Shown in pieces: positions 12,369 through 23,903 of a stretch of DNA of 50,000 nt; positions within the stretch are counted from its first letter, which is position 1, and each line of letters begins with the position of its first letter. This DNA comes from Strigamia acuminata (Eukaryota > Arthropoda > Chilopoda > Geophilomorpha > Linotaeniidae), in the NCBI GenBank assembly GCA_949358305.1, contig CASHSZ010000009.1:1-50000 (forward strand), read 5' to 3'. The notes beneath the pieces are model-generated. The model was given only the letters and a program-made list of their open reading frames with translations. It made no database searches and had not been told where the DNA came from. The translations under genes and the position numbers were made by a program.

Positions 12369-15300
12369 TGCACCGACTTTTGGCAATTTGTGACAAATTT
12401 TCACAGAATTTCGGCAACATTTTACGACACATTTCTGCCCGGTTGGACACATTTCCACAGGTTTTTTGTAAAACGTTGCTAAAATTCCGTTGAATTTCAT
12501 CAAAAATTGTGTCAAAAGTCGGTGACGGGCGGAGGGGCGAGCTCCGGGCGCCCGAGAGAGAGAGAGAAAGAGAGAGAGAGGGGACGGCCGGGGCTCCCGC
12601 CAACGGGCGGAGGGGCGAGCCTTGGCGGGTTGGGCGTGCACTATCTAGGCATGTGGGCGCTCGATTTACCGGCACGTTGGACAAGTTTTGAAAATTTTTT
12701 TTTCCTAATTTTTGACAAAATTAGCACCGAATTTTGCCAATATTTGATAAATTTCCACGGAATTTTATCAATGTTTTACAAAAAACCCCTGGAAATGTGT
12801 CCAATCGAGCAGAAATGTCTCGTAAAATGTCGCTGAAATTTGTCTAAAATTGACAAAAAATCGGTGCAAGTTTTGCTAGATATTTGCCCGGATCAAACTG
12901 TGCCCGAAACCGCCCGATCTGACAGTGTGCACGCGGGCTGGACGTGCCCACTGTCCCCGCATGTGCACTCGCCGGCGCGTTGGACGAGTTTAAGAAGATT
13001 TTATCAATTTCTGACAAAACTTGCATCGATTTTTTGTCAATATTTGATAAATTTCCCCAGAATTTTAGCAATAAAACCTTTGAAAATGTATCCAAAAGAG
13101 CAGAAATGTCCTGTAAAATATTGCTGAAAATCTGTTGAAATTCATCAAATATTGACAAAAATCTGTGACGAGCGGAGGGGCGATCCTTTGGCGGCCGAAA
13201 GAGAGAGGGGGGACGGTCGGGGCTCCCGCCGACGGGCGGAGGGGCGAGCCTTGGCGGCCGAGAGAGAGAGAGAGAGAGGACGGCCGGGGCTCCCGCCGGC
13301 GCACTGTCCACGCATGGGCGCGCTCGATTTACTGGCGCGTTGGACGAATTTTAAATTTTTTGTTTCCTATTTCTGACAAAATTTGCACCGACTTTTGGCA
13401 ATTTGTGACAAATTTTCACAGAATTTCGGCAACATTTTACGACACATTTCTGCCCGGTTGGACACATTTCCACAGGTTTTTTGTAAAACGTTGCTAAAAT
13501 TCCGTTGAATTTCATCAAAAATTGTGTCAAAAGTCGGTGACGGGCGGAGGGGCGAGCTCCGGGCGCCCGAGAGAGAGAGAGAAAGAGAGAGAGAGGGGAC
13601 GGCCGGGGCTCCCGCCAACGGGCGGAGGGGCGAGCCTTGGCGGGTTGGGCGTGCACTATCTAGGCATGTGGGCGCTCGATTTACCGGCACGTTGGACAAG
13701 TTTTGAAAATTTTTTTTTCCTAATTTTTGACAAAATTAGCACCGAATTTTGCCAATATTTGATAAATTTCCACGGAATTTTATCAATGTTTTACAAAAAA
13801 CCCCTGGAAATGTGTCCAATCGAGCAGAAATGTCTCGTAAAATATCGCTGAAATTTGTCTAAAATTGACAAAAAATCGGTGCAAGTTTTGCTAGATATTT
13901 GCCCGGATCAAACTGTGCCCGAAACCGCCCGATCTGACAGTGTGCACGCGGGCTGGACGTGCCCACTGTCCCCGCATGTGCACTCGCCGGCGCGTTGGAC
14001 GAGTTTAAGAAGATTTTATCAATTTCTGACAAAACTTGCATCGATTTTTTGTCAATATTTGATAAATTTCCCCAGAATTTTAGCAATAAAACCTTTGAAA
14101 ATGTATCCAAAAGAGCAGAAATGTCCTGTAAAATATTGCTGAAAATCTGTTGAAATTCATCAAATATTGACAAAAATCTGTGACGAGCGGAGGGGCGATC
14201 CTTTGGCGGCCGAAAGAGAGAGGGGGGACGGTCGGGGCTCCCGCCGACGGGCGGAGGGGCGAGCCTTGGCGGCCGAGAGAGAGAGAGAGAGAGGACGGCC
14301 GGGGCTCCCGCCGGCGCACTGTCCACGCATGGGCGCGCTCGATTTACTGGCGCGTTGGACGAATTTTAAATTTTTTGTTTCCTATTTCTGACAAAATTTG
14401 CACCGACTTTTGGCAATTTGTGACAAATTTTCACAGAATTTCGGCAACATTTTACGACACATTTCTGCCCGGTTGGACACATTTCCACAGGTTTTTTGTA
14501 AAACGTTGCTAAAATTCCGTTGAATTTCATCAAAAATTGTGTCAAAAGTCGGTGACGGGCGGAGGGGCGAGCTCCGGGCGCCCGAGAGAGAGAGAGAAAG
14601 AGAGAGAGAGGGGACGGCCGGGGCTCCCGCCAACGGGCGGAGGGGCGAGCCTTGGCGGGTTGGGCGTGCACTATCTAGGCATGTGGGCGCTCGATTTACC
14701 GGCACGTTGGACAAGTTTTGAAAATTTTTTTTTCCTAATTTTTGACAAAATTAGCACCGAATTTTGCCAATATTTGATAAATTTCCACGGAATTTTATCA
14801 ATGTTTTACAAAAAACCCCTGGAAATGTGTCCAATCGAGCAGAAATGTCTCGTAAAATATCGCTGAAATTTGTCTAAAATTGACAAAAAATCGGTGCAAG
14901 TTTTGCTAGATATTTGCCCGGATCAAACTGTGCCCGAAACCGCCCGATCTGACAGTGTGCACGCGGGCTGGACGTGCCCACTGTCCCCGCATGTGCACTC
15001 GCCGGCGCGTTGGACGAGTTTAAGAAGATTTTATCAATTTCTGACAAAACTTGCATCGATTTTTTGTCAATATTTGATAAATTTCCCCAGAATTTTAGCA
15101 ATAAAACCTTTGAAAATGTATCCAAAAGAGCAGAAATGTCCTGTAAAATATTGCTGAAAATCTGTTGAAATTCATCAAATATTGACAAAAATCTGTGACG
15201 AGCGGAGGGGCGATCCTTTGGCGGCCGAAAGAGAGAGGGGGGACGGTCGGGGCTCCCGCCGACGGGCGGAGGGGCGAGCCTTGGCGGCCGAGAGAGAGAG

Positions 15301-15409
15301 AGAGAGAGGACGGCCGGGGCTCCCGCCGGCGCACTGTCCATGGGCGCGCTCGATTTACTGGCGCGTTGGACGAATTTTAAATTTTTTGTTTCCTATTTCT
15401 GACTAAATT
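12369..15409. repeat. Three tandem 1,015-bp core subunits (copy C)
   Basis: Subunits start at TGCACCGACT at 12,369, 13,384 and 14,399. The third lacks the CGCA tetranucleotide and is 1,011 bp. The first carries a private TAAAATGTCGC near 12,830 where the others read TAAAATATCGC. Confidence 0.9.
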
Positions 15410-16636
15410 TGCACAGACTTTTGTCAATTTTTGACAAATTTTCACGGAATTTCAGCAATGGGACGGACTTATGTAAAACATCGCTTAAAATCTGGAAATC
15501 TGTCAAATCTTCTTTAAATTTATGCAAGATATTGGGAAATTTTGGTTTAACTCGTCCAACGGGCCGGTAAATCGAGCGCCCACACGCGCCCACATGCACG
15601 TCCAACCCGCATGGGCACTGTCACATCGGACGTTTGTTGCGTGCAAAACTTGCACCGACTTTTGGCCATTTTTGGTTAAACTTTCGCACAATTTCTGCCC
15701 GATTGGACACTGAGGTTCGGTTTCCGACCGGGTCGTTTCTTGTCCGACCCGCGGCGCGTCGCGGCGCGGCCGGAGGACGGCCCTCGTCCCCAAAAACCAC
15801 ACTCCGAGTCACGGGTCGCACGGCCAACAGGCCGTGACGGGCCGTAGCGGGTCGAAAACGGGCCGTTAACGGCCCGTTGACGGCCCGTTAGCGGCCCGCA
15901 TGAGGTCGCACGGGCCGTCGGCGAGCCGAAGTCCGGGAACGAAGGCCGTTACGGGACCGTGACGGGACCGTCGGCGGCCCGTTAACGGCCCGTGCGAGCC
16001 GTTACGGGACCGTGACGGGACCGTCGGCGGCCCGTTAACGGCCCGTGCGGGCCGTTACGGGATCGTGACGGGACCGTCGGCGGCCCGTTAACGGCCCGTG
16101 CGGGCCGTTACGGGATCGTAACGGGCCGTTAACGGGCCGTTAACGGGCCGTTAACGGGCCGTGACGGTGTAAATCGAAAAAATCAACAACCGACAACACG
16201 TACATGAAAACGCGTACAACATTCATAGACATTAATCTCGAATCCTGTTTTTGGTTTTACGCCGTTAACGGGCCGTTAACGGCCCGTTAACGGCCCGTTA
16301 ACGGCCCGCATGAGGTCGTACGGGCCGTTACGGGGTCGTGACGGGATCGTCGGCGGCCCGTTAACGGCCCGTGCGGGCCGTTACGGGATAGTTACGGAAC
16401 CGTCGGCGGCCCGTTAACGGCCCGTGCGAGCCGTTACGGGATCGTGACGGGACCGTCGGCGGCCCGTTAACGGCCCGTGCGAGCCGTTACGGGATTGTGA
16501 CGGGACCGTCGGCGGCCCGTTAACGGCCCGTGCGGGCCGTTTTCGACCCGTTGCGGCCGTTTTCGACCCGTTGCGGCCCGTTTTCGACCCGTTACGGTCC
16601 TTGGCCGTAACGGGCCGAAAACGGGAAAACTGAAAA

Positions 16637-18481
16637 AGTCGAGTGCGAGACCACGTGACCCGGAGTGTGGTTTTTGGGGGCGAGGGCCGTCCTCCGACCG
16701 CGCCGTGACGCGCCCCGAGTCGGATCAAGAGGCGACCCGGTCGGAAACCGAACCTCGGGGTTCCTCGAGGCGTGGTTTTTTGGGGACGGGGGGAGGGGGG
16801 GGGGGGGGGGATCGGGTCGCGTGCTCCGACCGCGCCGCAACGCGATGTGGGTCGGTCACCAACTTTTGTCAATTTTTGACAAATTTCCACGGAATTTCAG
16901 CAACATTTTACGAGACGTTTCTGCCCGACTAGACACGTTTCCGCAGGTTTTAGCAAAACAACGTTAAATTCTGTGGAAATTTATCAAATGTTGACAAAAT
17001 TCTGTGCAAGTTTTGTCAGATACTTACTTACTTACGATATAAACTCGAACGTCGTCCATCGACACTCTCAACATTCCACCGGACATTTTCCGGAAGAGTT
17101 TGTCCCGATCGGGACCACGCCTCGACGAAGCCCGGGACCCGGTTTCCGACCGGGTCGTTTTTGGCCCAAGTCACGGCGCGTCGCGGCGCTTTCGGAGCAC
17201 GCGACCCGATCCCCCCCTCCCCCCGTTCTCAAAAACCACGCCTCGACGAAGCCCGGGACCCGGTTTCCGACCGGGTCGTTTTTGGCCCAAGTCACGGCGC
17301 GTCGCGGCGCGTTCGGAGCACATGAACCGATCCCCCCTCCCTCCCGTCACAAAAACCACGTTTTAGCGAAACCCTTGACCGGTCACAAAACCCACCGAAC
17401 ACCGAAAAGCAACGAACAAAACGCGCTCGGTCGCACGAACTACTCGGCCAAAACAACATCCGCAAATTCCGCATCACAGTCGCGATCAACGAAACAACGT
17501 ATAGGCCGCCGTAATGTTAAAAAGCGGGACCCTTTCGCCCCCGACAAAATCCGCACACATACCCCAAGGTTAAGCGCCGACTGGTCCCCGTCCGGCCGCG
17601 TCCGGGCGTCGCGTCCGCACGCCTGCTTTGCCTATCCTTCGGAAGCGAGTGCACCCGCAAAATCCGCACTTTGGGAGTGACTATTCCTCGGATTCCGGCC
17701 GGACCAAACTCTTCCGGAAAATGTCCGGGGGAATGCTGAGAGTGCCGATAGACGACATTCGATTTTATGTCGTGGATTTTTGTGCGGTTTGCGCCGTGTT
17801 TATTATTCGTACGAGATTTGGTATTTTCGCAGGGTTGTTGTCGCGCGAGATTCATCGGGGTAAAGCGAGTTCATCAACGACCTCGCCGGTGAATGTTGCT
17901 AAAAATCTGTGCAAGTGTTGTCAAATATTGCCGTGATTCGATGGAATTTTTGTCAGACATTGGGAAATTTTTTTTGACTTGTCCAACGCGCCAGTAAATC
18001 GAGCGTCCACACGCGCCCACATGCGTGAACAGTGCACTCGCCCTCCGCGCCCCGTCGGCGTAGGCGCCGGCCGTCCCCCCTTTCTCTCTCTCTCTCTCTC
18101 TTCCGCCCGGGAATCGCCCTTCCGCCCGTCACCGAATTTTGTCAATATCTGATAAATTTCCACAGAATTGCAGCGACATTGTACGGGATATTTCTGCCCG
18201 ATTTGACGGACTTATGTAAAACATTGTTGAAATTCCGTGGAAATTTATAAAATATTGACAAAGGTTGGTGACCGACCCACGGCGCGTTGCGGCGCGGTCG
18301 GAGCACGCGACCCAATCCCCCCCTCCCCCCGTCCCCAAAAAACCACGCCCCGAGGAACCCCGAGGTTCGGTTTCCGACCGGGTCGCCTCTTGATCCGACC
18401 CGGGGCGCGTCACGGCGCGGTCGGAGGACGGCCCTCGCCCCCAAAAACCACACTCCGGGTCACGTGGTCTCGCACCCGACT
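16637..18481. repeat. Fold-back palindromic element, copy 2
   Basis: This is the same as 6,514-8,358 shifted by 10,123 bp, including the inner inverted pair and the 121-bp duplication. The poly-G run near 16,795-16,810 has the same length as in copy 1, by my count 16. Confidence 0.82.
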
Positions 18482-19153
18482 CTCTCAGTTATCCCGTTAC
18501 GGCCCTTGGCCGTAACGGGCCGTTACGGGATCGTGACGGGACCGTCGGCGGCCCGTTAACGGCCCGCACGGGCCGTGACGGGATCGTGACGGGACCGTTG
18601 GCGGCCCGTTAACGGCCCGCACGCGCCGTGACGGGACCGTGACGGGACCGTCGGCGGCCCGTTAACGGCCCGTACGACTCCATGCGGGCCGTTGACGGGC
18701 CGTTAACGGGCCGTTAACGGGCCGTTAACGGCGTAAATCGAAAAAATCAACAACCGACAACACGTACGTGAAAACGCGTACAACATTCATAGACATTAAT
18801 CTCGAATCCTGTTTTTGGTTTTACGCCGTTAACGGGCCGTTAACGGGCCGTTAACGGCCCGTTAACGGCCCGTTAACGGCCCGCGTGAGGTCGTACGGGC
18901 CGTCGGCGAGCCGAAGTCCGGGAACGAAGGCCGTGACGGGATCGTGACGGGACTGTCGGCGGCCCGTTAACGGCCCGCACGCGCCGTGACGGGACCGTGA
19001 CGGGACCGTCGGCGGCCCGTTAACGGCCCGTGCGGGCCGTTGCGGGATCGTGACGGGATCGTCGACGGCCCGTTAACGGCCCGTGCGGGCCGTTGCGGGC
19101 CGTTGACGGGCCGTTGACGGGCCGTTAACGGGCCGTTAACGGGCCGTTACGGC

Positions 19154-19985
19154 GTGAATCGAAAAAATCAACAACCGACAACACGTACGTGAAAACGCGT
19201 ACAACATTCATAGACATTAATCTCGAATCCTGTTTTCGGTTTTGCCCCGTTAACGGGCCGTTAACGGGCCGTTAACGGGCCGTTAACGGCCCGTGCGGGC
19301 CGTTGCGGGATCGTGACGGGACCGTCGACGGCCCGTTAACGGCCCGTGCGGGCCGTTGCGGGATCGTGACGGGACCGTCAGCGGCCCGTTAACGGCCCGT
19401 GCGGGCCGTTGCGGGATCGTGACGGGATCGTCGACGGCCCGTTAACGGCCCGTGCGGGCCGTTGCGGGATCGTGACGGGACCGTCAGCGGCCCGTTAACG
19501 GCCCGTGCGGGCCGTTGCGGGATCGTGACGGGATCGTCGACGGCCCGTTAACGGCCCGTGCGGGCCGTTGCGGGCCGTTGACGGGCCGTTGACGGGCCGT
19601 TAACGGGCCGTTAACGGGCCGTTACGGCGTGAATCGAAAAAATCAACAACCGACAACACGTACATGAAAACGCGTACAACATTCATAGACATTAATCTCG
19701 AATCCTGTTTTTGGTTTTACGCCGTTAACGGGCCGTTAACGGGCCGTTAACGGCCCGTTAACGGCCCGCGTGAGGTCGTACGGGCCGTCGGCGAGCCGAA
19801 GTCCGGGAACGAAGGCCGTGACGGGATCGTGACGGGACCGTCAGCGGCCCGTTAACGGCCCGTGCGGGCCGTTGCGGGATCGTGACGGGATCGTCGACGG
19901 CCCGTTAACGGCCCGTGCGGGCCGTTGCGGGCCGTTGACGGGCCGTTGACGGGCCGTTAACGGGCCGTTAACGGGCCGTTACGGC
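19154..19985. repeat. Single 832-bp higher-order unit (copy C)
   Basis: Linkers at 19154, 19629 and 19986 are spaced 475 and 357 bp. This equals one higher-order unit, two fewer than in copy B; the missing 1,664 bp exactly accounts for the change in offset between the copies. Confidence 0.9.
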
Positions 19986-20460
19986 GTAAATCGAAAAAAT
20001 CAACAACCGACAACACGTACGTGAAAACGCGTACAACATTCATAGACATTAATCTCGAATCCTGTTTTTGGTTTTACGCCGTTAACGGGCCGTTAACGGC
20101 CCGTTAACGGCCCGTTAACGGCCCGCACAGGCCGTGACGGGATCGTGACGGGACTGTCGGCGGCCCGTTAACGGCCCGCACGAGCCGTGACGGGATCGTG
20201 ACGGGACCGTCGGCAGCCCGTTAACGGCCCGTACGACTCCATGCGGGCCGTTGACGGGATCGTGACGGGACCGTCGGCAGCCCGTTAACGGCCCGCACGG
20301 GCCGTGACGGGATCGTGACGGGACCGTCGGCGGCCCGTTAACGGCCCGCACGGGCCGTGACGGGATCGTGACGGGACCGTCGGCGGCCCGTTAACGGCCC
20401 GTGCGGGCCGTTTTCGACCCGTTGCGGCCGTTTTCGACCCGTTGCGGCCCGTTTTCGACC

Positions 20461-20790
20461 CGTTACGGTCCTTGGCCGTAACGGGCCGAAAACGGGAAAA
20501 CTGAAAAAGTCGAGTGCGAGACCACGTGACCCGGAGTGTGGTTTTTGGGGACGAGGGCCGTCCTCCGGCCGCGCCGCGGCGCGTCGTGGGTCGGGCGAGA
20601 AACGGCCCGGTCGGAAACCGAACCTCGGGGTTCCTCAAGGTGTGGTTTTTGGGACTGGGGGAGGGGAAAGAGACGTCCTCCGGCCGCGCCGCGACGCGCC
20701 GTGGGTCGGACAAGAGAGAGAAAGACAACCTGGTCGGGGGGAGGGAAGTGGGCCGTTCTCCGACCACGTTGCAACGCGTCGCGAGTCCAC
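20461..20790. repeat. Diverged run of arm modules ending the satellite
   Basis: Three degenerate copies of the module GTGGTTTTTGGG...GTCCTCC...CGCGCCG lie head-to-tail, starting near 20,530, 20,640 and 20,745, each with GGTCGG spacers. They are more diverged from each other than the satellite units are, and mark the edge of the repeat block. Confidence 0.7.
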
Positions 20791-22680
20791 ATTACTACGT
20801 GTATCTCAACAACCGTTCAACTTAAAGACTCGTACTTTGTTTAAAAAAAAAAGCCAACAGCCAGTTTAATTAAGGTGTCTACTTTGCCACGAGAAGAAGC
20901 GGTATGACACGATCGCACTCGCTCGTCGGATTCCGCGAAACTCATCAACCCGGGGATTGCGCGCGGCAGCGCATAAAAAAACTCTTGACCCGAAAATAAC
21001 GTGGGGTTGTATGAAAACCTGGATTTGGTATTTCGTAAACACACGCGCCGACGCATGGGGAATGTGGGAGTCCCTCCCCTGTGTTCCGAACGAGTCAATT
21101 TCGTCCCGAAAATATCCCGAAATTGCCGATATATGCATTTCGAGCCAGAAATATTGATCTTTATTTAAATGTTGATTGTTTAGCATTTTTTTTTACATTT
21201 CACCAATTTTCCTTATGTCCTGCCTTCCTCGCTCATTTAACACCAAAATGGCCTGCATTGAGGATTATTCCCATAATCCTTTTCGCACGTATGGAGCGCA
21301 AACAGTCGCAATAAATGAATTCAGCGGAATTCGACCTTGAGTTTGCGACGCCATCTTGAATACGAGTAAAGCACAGAATGGTGTCAATCATTCGAATTGA
21401 TTAAAAATACAGACAAATCGATTAAAAACCAGCAAAAAACTAAATCGACAAAATCATTTAAAAATCAACAGATATCCATTTTGTTTGTTTTTGAACAAAT
21501 TAAGAACTTTGAAAACACACCACAATTTTAAAAAGTAAACACTGGGGTCAAATAGGCGCCGAGACTCGTTTAAACGGGTGTGTGATGTGTGTCGCGGAGG
21601 CGGTGTGCGCGTTCGTGCGCAATATCGCGTGTAATGCGCACGTCTGAGTGAGCACGAGAAAAATGGTGCACGCTGGCGGTTTACCGATGTGTCGAAGTCG
21701 GCGTACGAGCGCGACTCGCGTCGTACGTCTCAGAAAACATAAATACGGTGGTTTGGTGTTTATATCTAACGCACCAAACATGAACCAACTAGCAAATATA
21801 CAAAACTAACAGTTATTTTAATAAAACAAGGTAACTTACATAGTTGAAACCAAAAAGGAATTTAAAGGTGACAAAAGACATTGCCGTCGCCATGTGCGCG
21901 CTCGCTTATGTCAAACTGGGAAAATTAATAAACGTCCCGGCAGCACGATAGGCTTTTTAAACGCACATTTCATTTTCACGTGAACAAAACATGACGTTTA
22001 GTACTGCTCCAACATCTCCCCAACAACACCGACCGTTCCCTTTCTGACCGACAGCACCCCGTTGAAATCCGGGCTGATTCCCGCCTTGGAGATGACCACC
22101 GAAGGCGAGAACCAAGACGCGGTCGTGGCAAAGGATATGCCCGAAACCCCGACCTTCTTTGTAGACAAGGAGTTGGACGCCGATGAGCGTTGGACGCGGG
22201 CACCGTCCACGCACGCCCGTGCACGCGCGATGTACTTTTTGCAATATCTGACAAAACTTGCCCGACGCTTAAGAAAGAACCGCGCATGAATCGAGCAAAA
22301 TTCCCACATAATTTGTATAAAAAGCGGTCCAACTCATAAATTGAAGCTCTCGTGCAGCGCAGTGAATTCAAACAATGGCGACAGAGAAATTAAAAACAAG
22401 TCTAATTTATTCGACATAGGAACACTGGTGTACAATAGAAAATGCGTGTGTGGTGCAACAATTGAAATTGCACGCGCTCAAAACAATTAGCAAAATAAAA
22501 TCATACAAAACATCGAGACTGACGAGAGAGACGAGAGTCCACGCGATATACTCGCGTGGGCGCGTGTTGAACGTGCGCACGACGCGCAAGAACCGCACAA
22601 ACTGAGTCGAGGAACCACTAAAATTAAACACATGTCCGATGCAAAAACAATTATCAATAAATACATCATTATCGTTGCTG
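20791..22680. other. Unique intergenic segment
   Basis: This is mid-GC sequence not found elsewhere in the window. Open frames are short and overlap on both strands. Near 22,190-22,265 there is satellite-like sequence (GTTGGACGCGGGCACCGTCC, then CAATATCTGACAAAACTTGC). Apart from the coding-like fragment at 21,998-22,180 I see no gene, RNA or promoter I can support. Confidence 0.6.
21998..22180 (-). pseudogene. Possible C-terminal coding fragment, unknown protein
   Basis: On the minus strand about 60 codons run without a stop to TAA at 21,998-22,000, with a codon pattern rich in G/C at third positions. Protein-like stretches include TASWFSPSVVISKAG and SPDFNGVLSV. Upstream of about 22,180 the sequence becomes satellite-like, so the fragment seems cut there. 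The plus strand of the same stretch is also open for about 75 codons from a TTG, and I cannot exclude that reading. By eye SPDFNGVLSV faintly recalls the hairpin motif of dUTPase-like proteins, but this is weak and I assign no function. Confidence 0.25.
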
Positions 22681-23903
22681 TTTGCAAGGAAATTGCCAAA
22701 AGTCGGTGACTGGCGGCGGGGCGAGTCCCGGGCGGAGGGGCGAGCATTGGCGGCCGAGAGGGAGAGAGAGGACGGCCGGGGCTCCCGCCGACGGTCGTAG
22801 GGGCGAGCCTTGGCGGGTTGGACGTGCGCATCGTCCACGCACGTGGGCGCGTGATTTACTGGCGCGTTGGACGAGTTCTAAAAAAATTCTCCAAAATCTG
22901 ACAAAACTGGCAACGATTTTTGATAAATTTCCACGGAATTTCAGCAATATTTTGCGAGACATTTCTGCCCGATTGGACGGGCTTCTGTAAAACAGTGTTC
23001 TTAAAATCTGTGGAAATCAATTAAATGTCGTTAAAAATCGTTGCAAGTTTTGTCAGATTTTGGAGAATTTTTTTAAAACTCGTCCAACGCGCCAGTAAAT
23101 CGAGCTCCCACACGCGCCCACATGCACGTCCAATCCGCATGGGCACTGTCACATCGGACGTTTGTTGCGTGCAAAACTTGCACCGACTTTTGGCCATTTT
23201 TGGTTAAACTTCCGCACAATTTCTGCCCGATTGGACACTGAGGTTCGGTTTCCGACCGGGTCGTTTCTTGTCCGACCCGCGGCGCGTCGCGGCGCGGCCG
23301 GAGGACGGCCCTCGTCCCCAAAAACCACACTCCGAGTCACGGGTCGCACGGCCAACAGGCCGTGACGGGCCGTAGCGGGTCGAAAACGGGCCGTTAACGG
23401 CCCGTTGACGGCCCGTTAGCGGCCCGCATGAGGTCGCACGGGCCGTCGGCGAGCCGAAGTCCGGGAACGAAGGCCGTTACGGGACCGTGACGGGACCGTC
23501 GGCGGCCCGTTAACGGCCCGTGCGGGCCGTTACGGGATCGTGACGGGACCGTCGGCGGCCCGTTAACGGCCCGTACGACCCCATGCGGGCCGTTGACGGG
23601 CCGTTAACGGGCCGTTAACGGGCCGTTAACGGGCCGTGACGCTGTAAATCGAAAAAATCAACAACCGACAACACGTACATGAAAACGCGTACAACATTCA
23701 TAGACATTAATCTCGAATCCTGTTTTTGGTTTTACGCCGTTAACGGGCCGTTAACGGCCCGCATGAGGTCGTACGGGCCGTTACGGGGTCGTGACGGGAC
23801 CGTCGGCGGCCCGTTAACGGCCCGTGCGGGCCGTTACGGGATAGTTACGGAACCGTCGGCGGCCCGTTAACGGCCCGTGCGAGCCGTTACGGGATCGTGA
23901 CGG
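22681..23903. repeat. Partial satellite copy D
   Basis: It opens with a diverged core piece (22,683-23,090: GTCGGTGACTGGCGG, GAGAGGGAGAGAGAG, then TGATAAATTTCCACGGAATTTC). From about 23,098 it becomes nearly identical to the type I unit tail, with inverted arm, array and linker at 23,644. The diverged half is the oldest-looking satellite sequence in the window. No gene. Confidence 0.8.

Larger units (their letters stand above)
11799..20460. repeat. Composite satellite, type II unit, copy C
   Basis: This is a near-identical copy of 2,691-11,798 with three 1,015-bp subunits instead of two and only one 832-bp higher-order unit instead of three. After the last linker (19,986) it diverges from copy B at about 20,155 (GACTGTCGG versus GACCGTCGG, then a different array order). 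No gene is supported. Confidence 0.88.
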
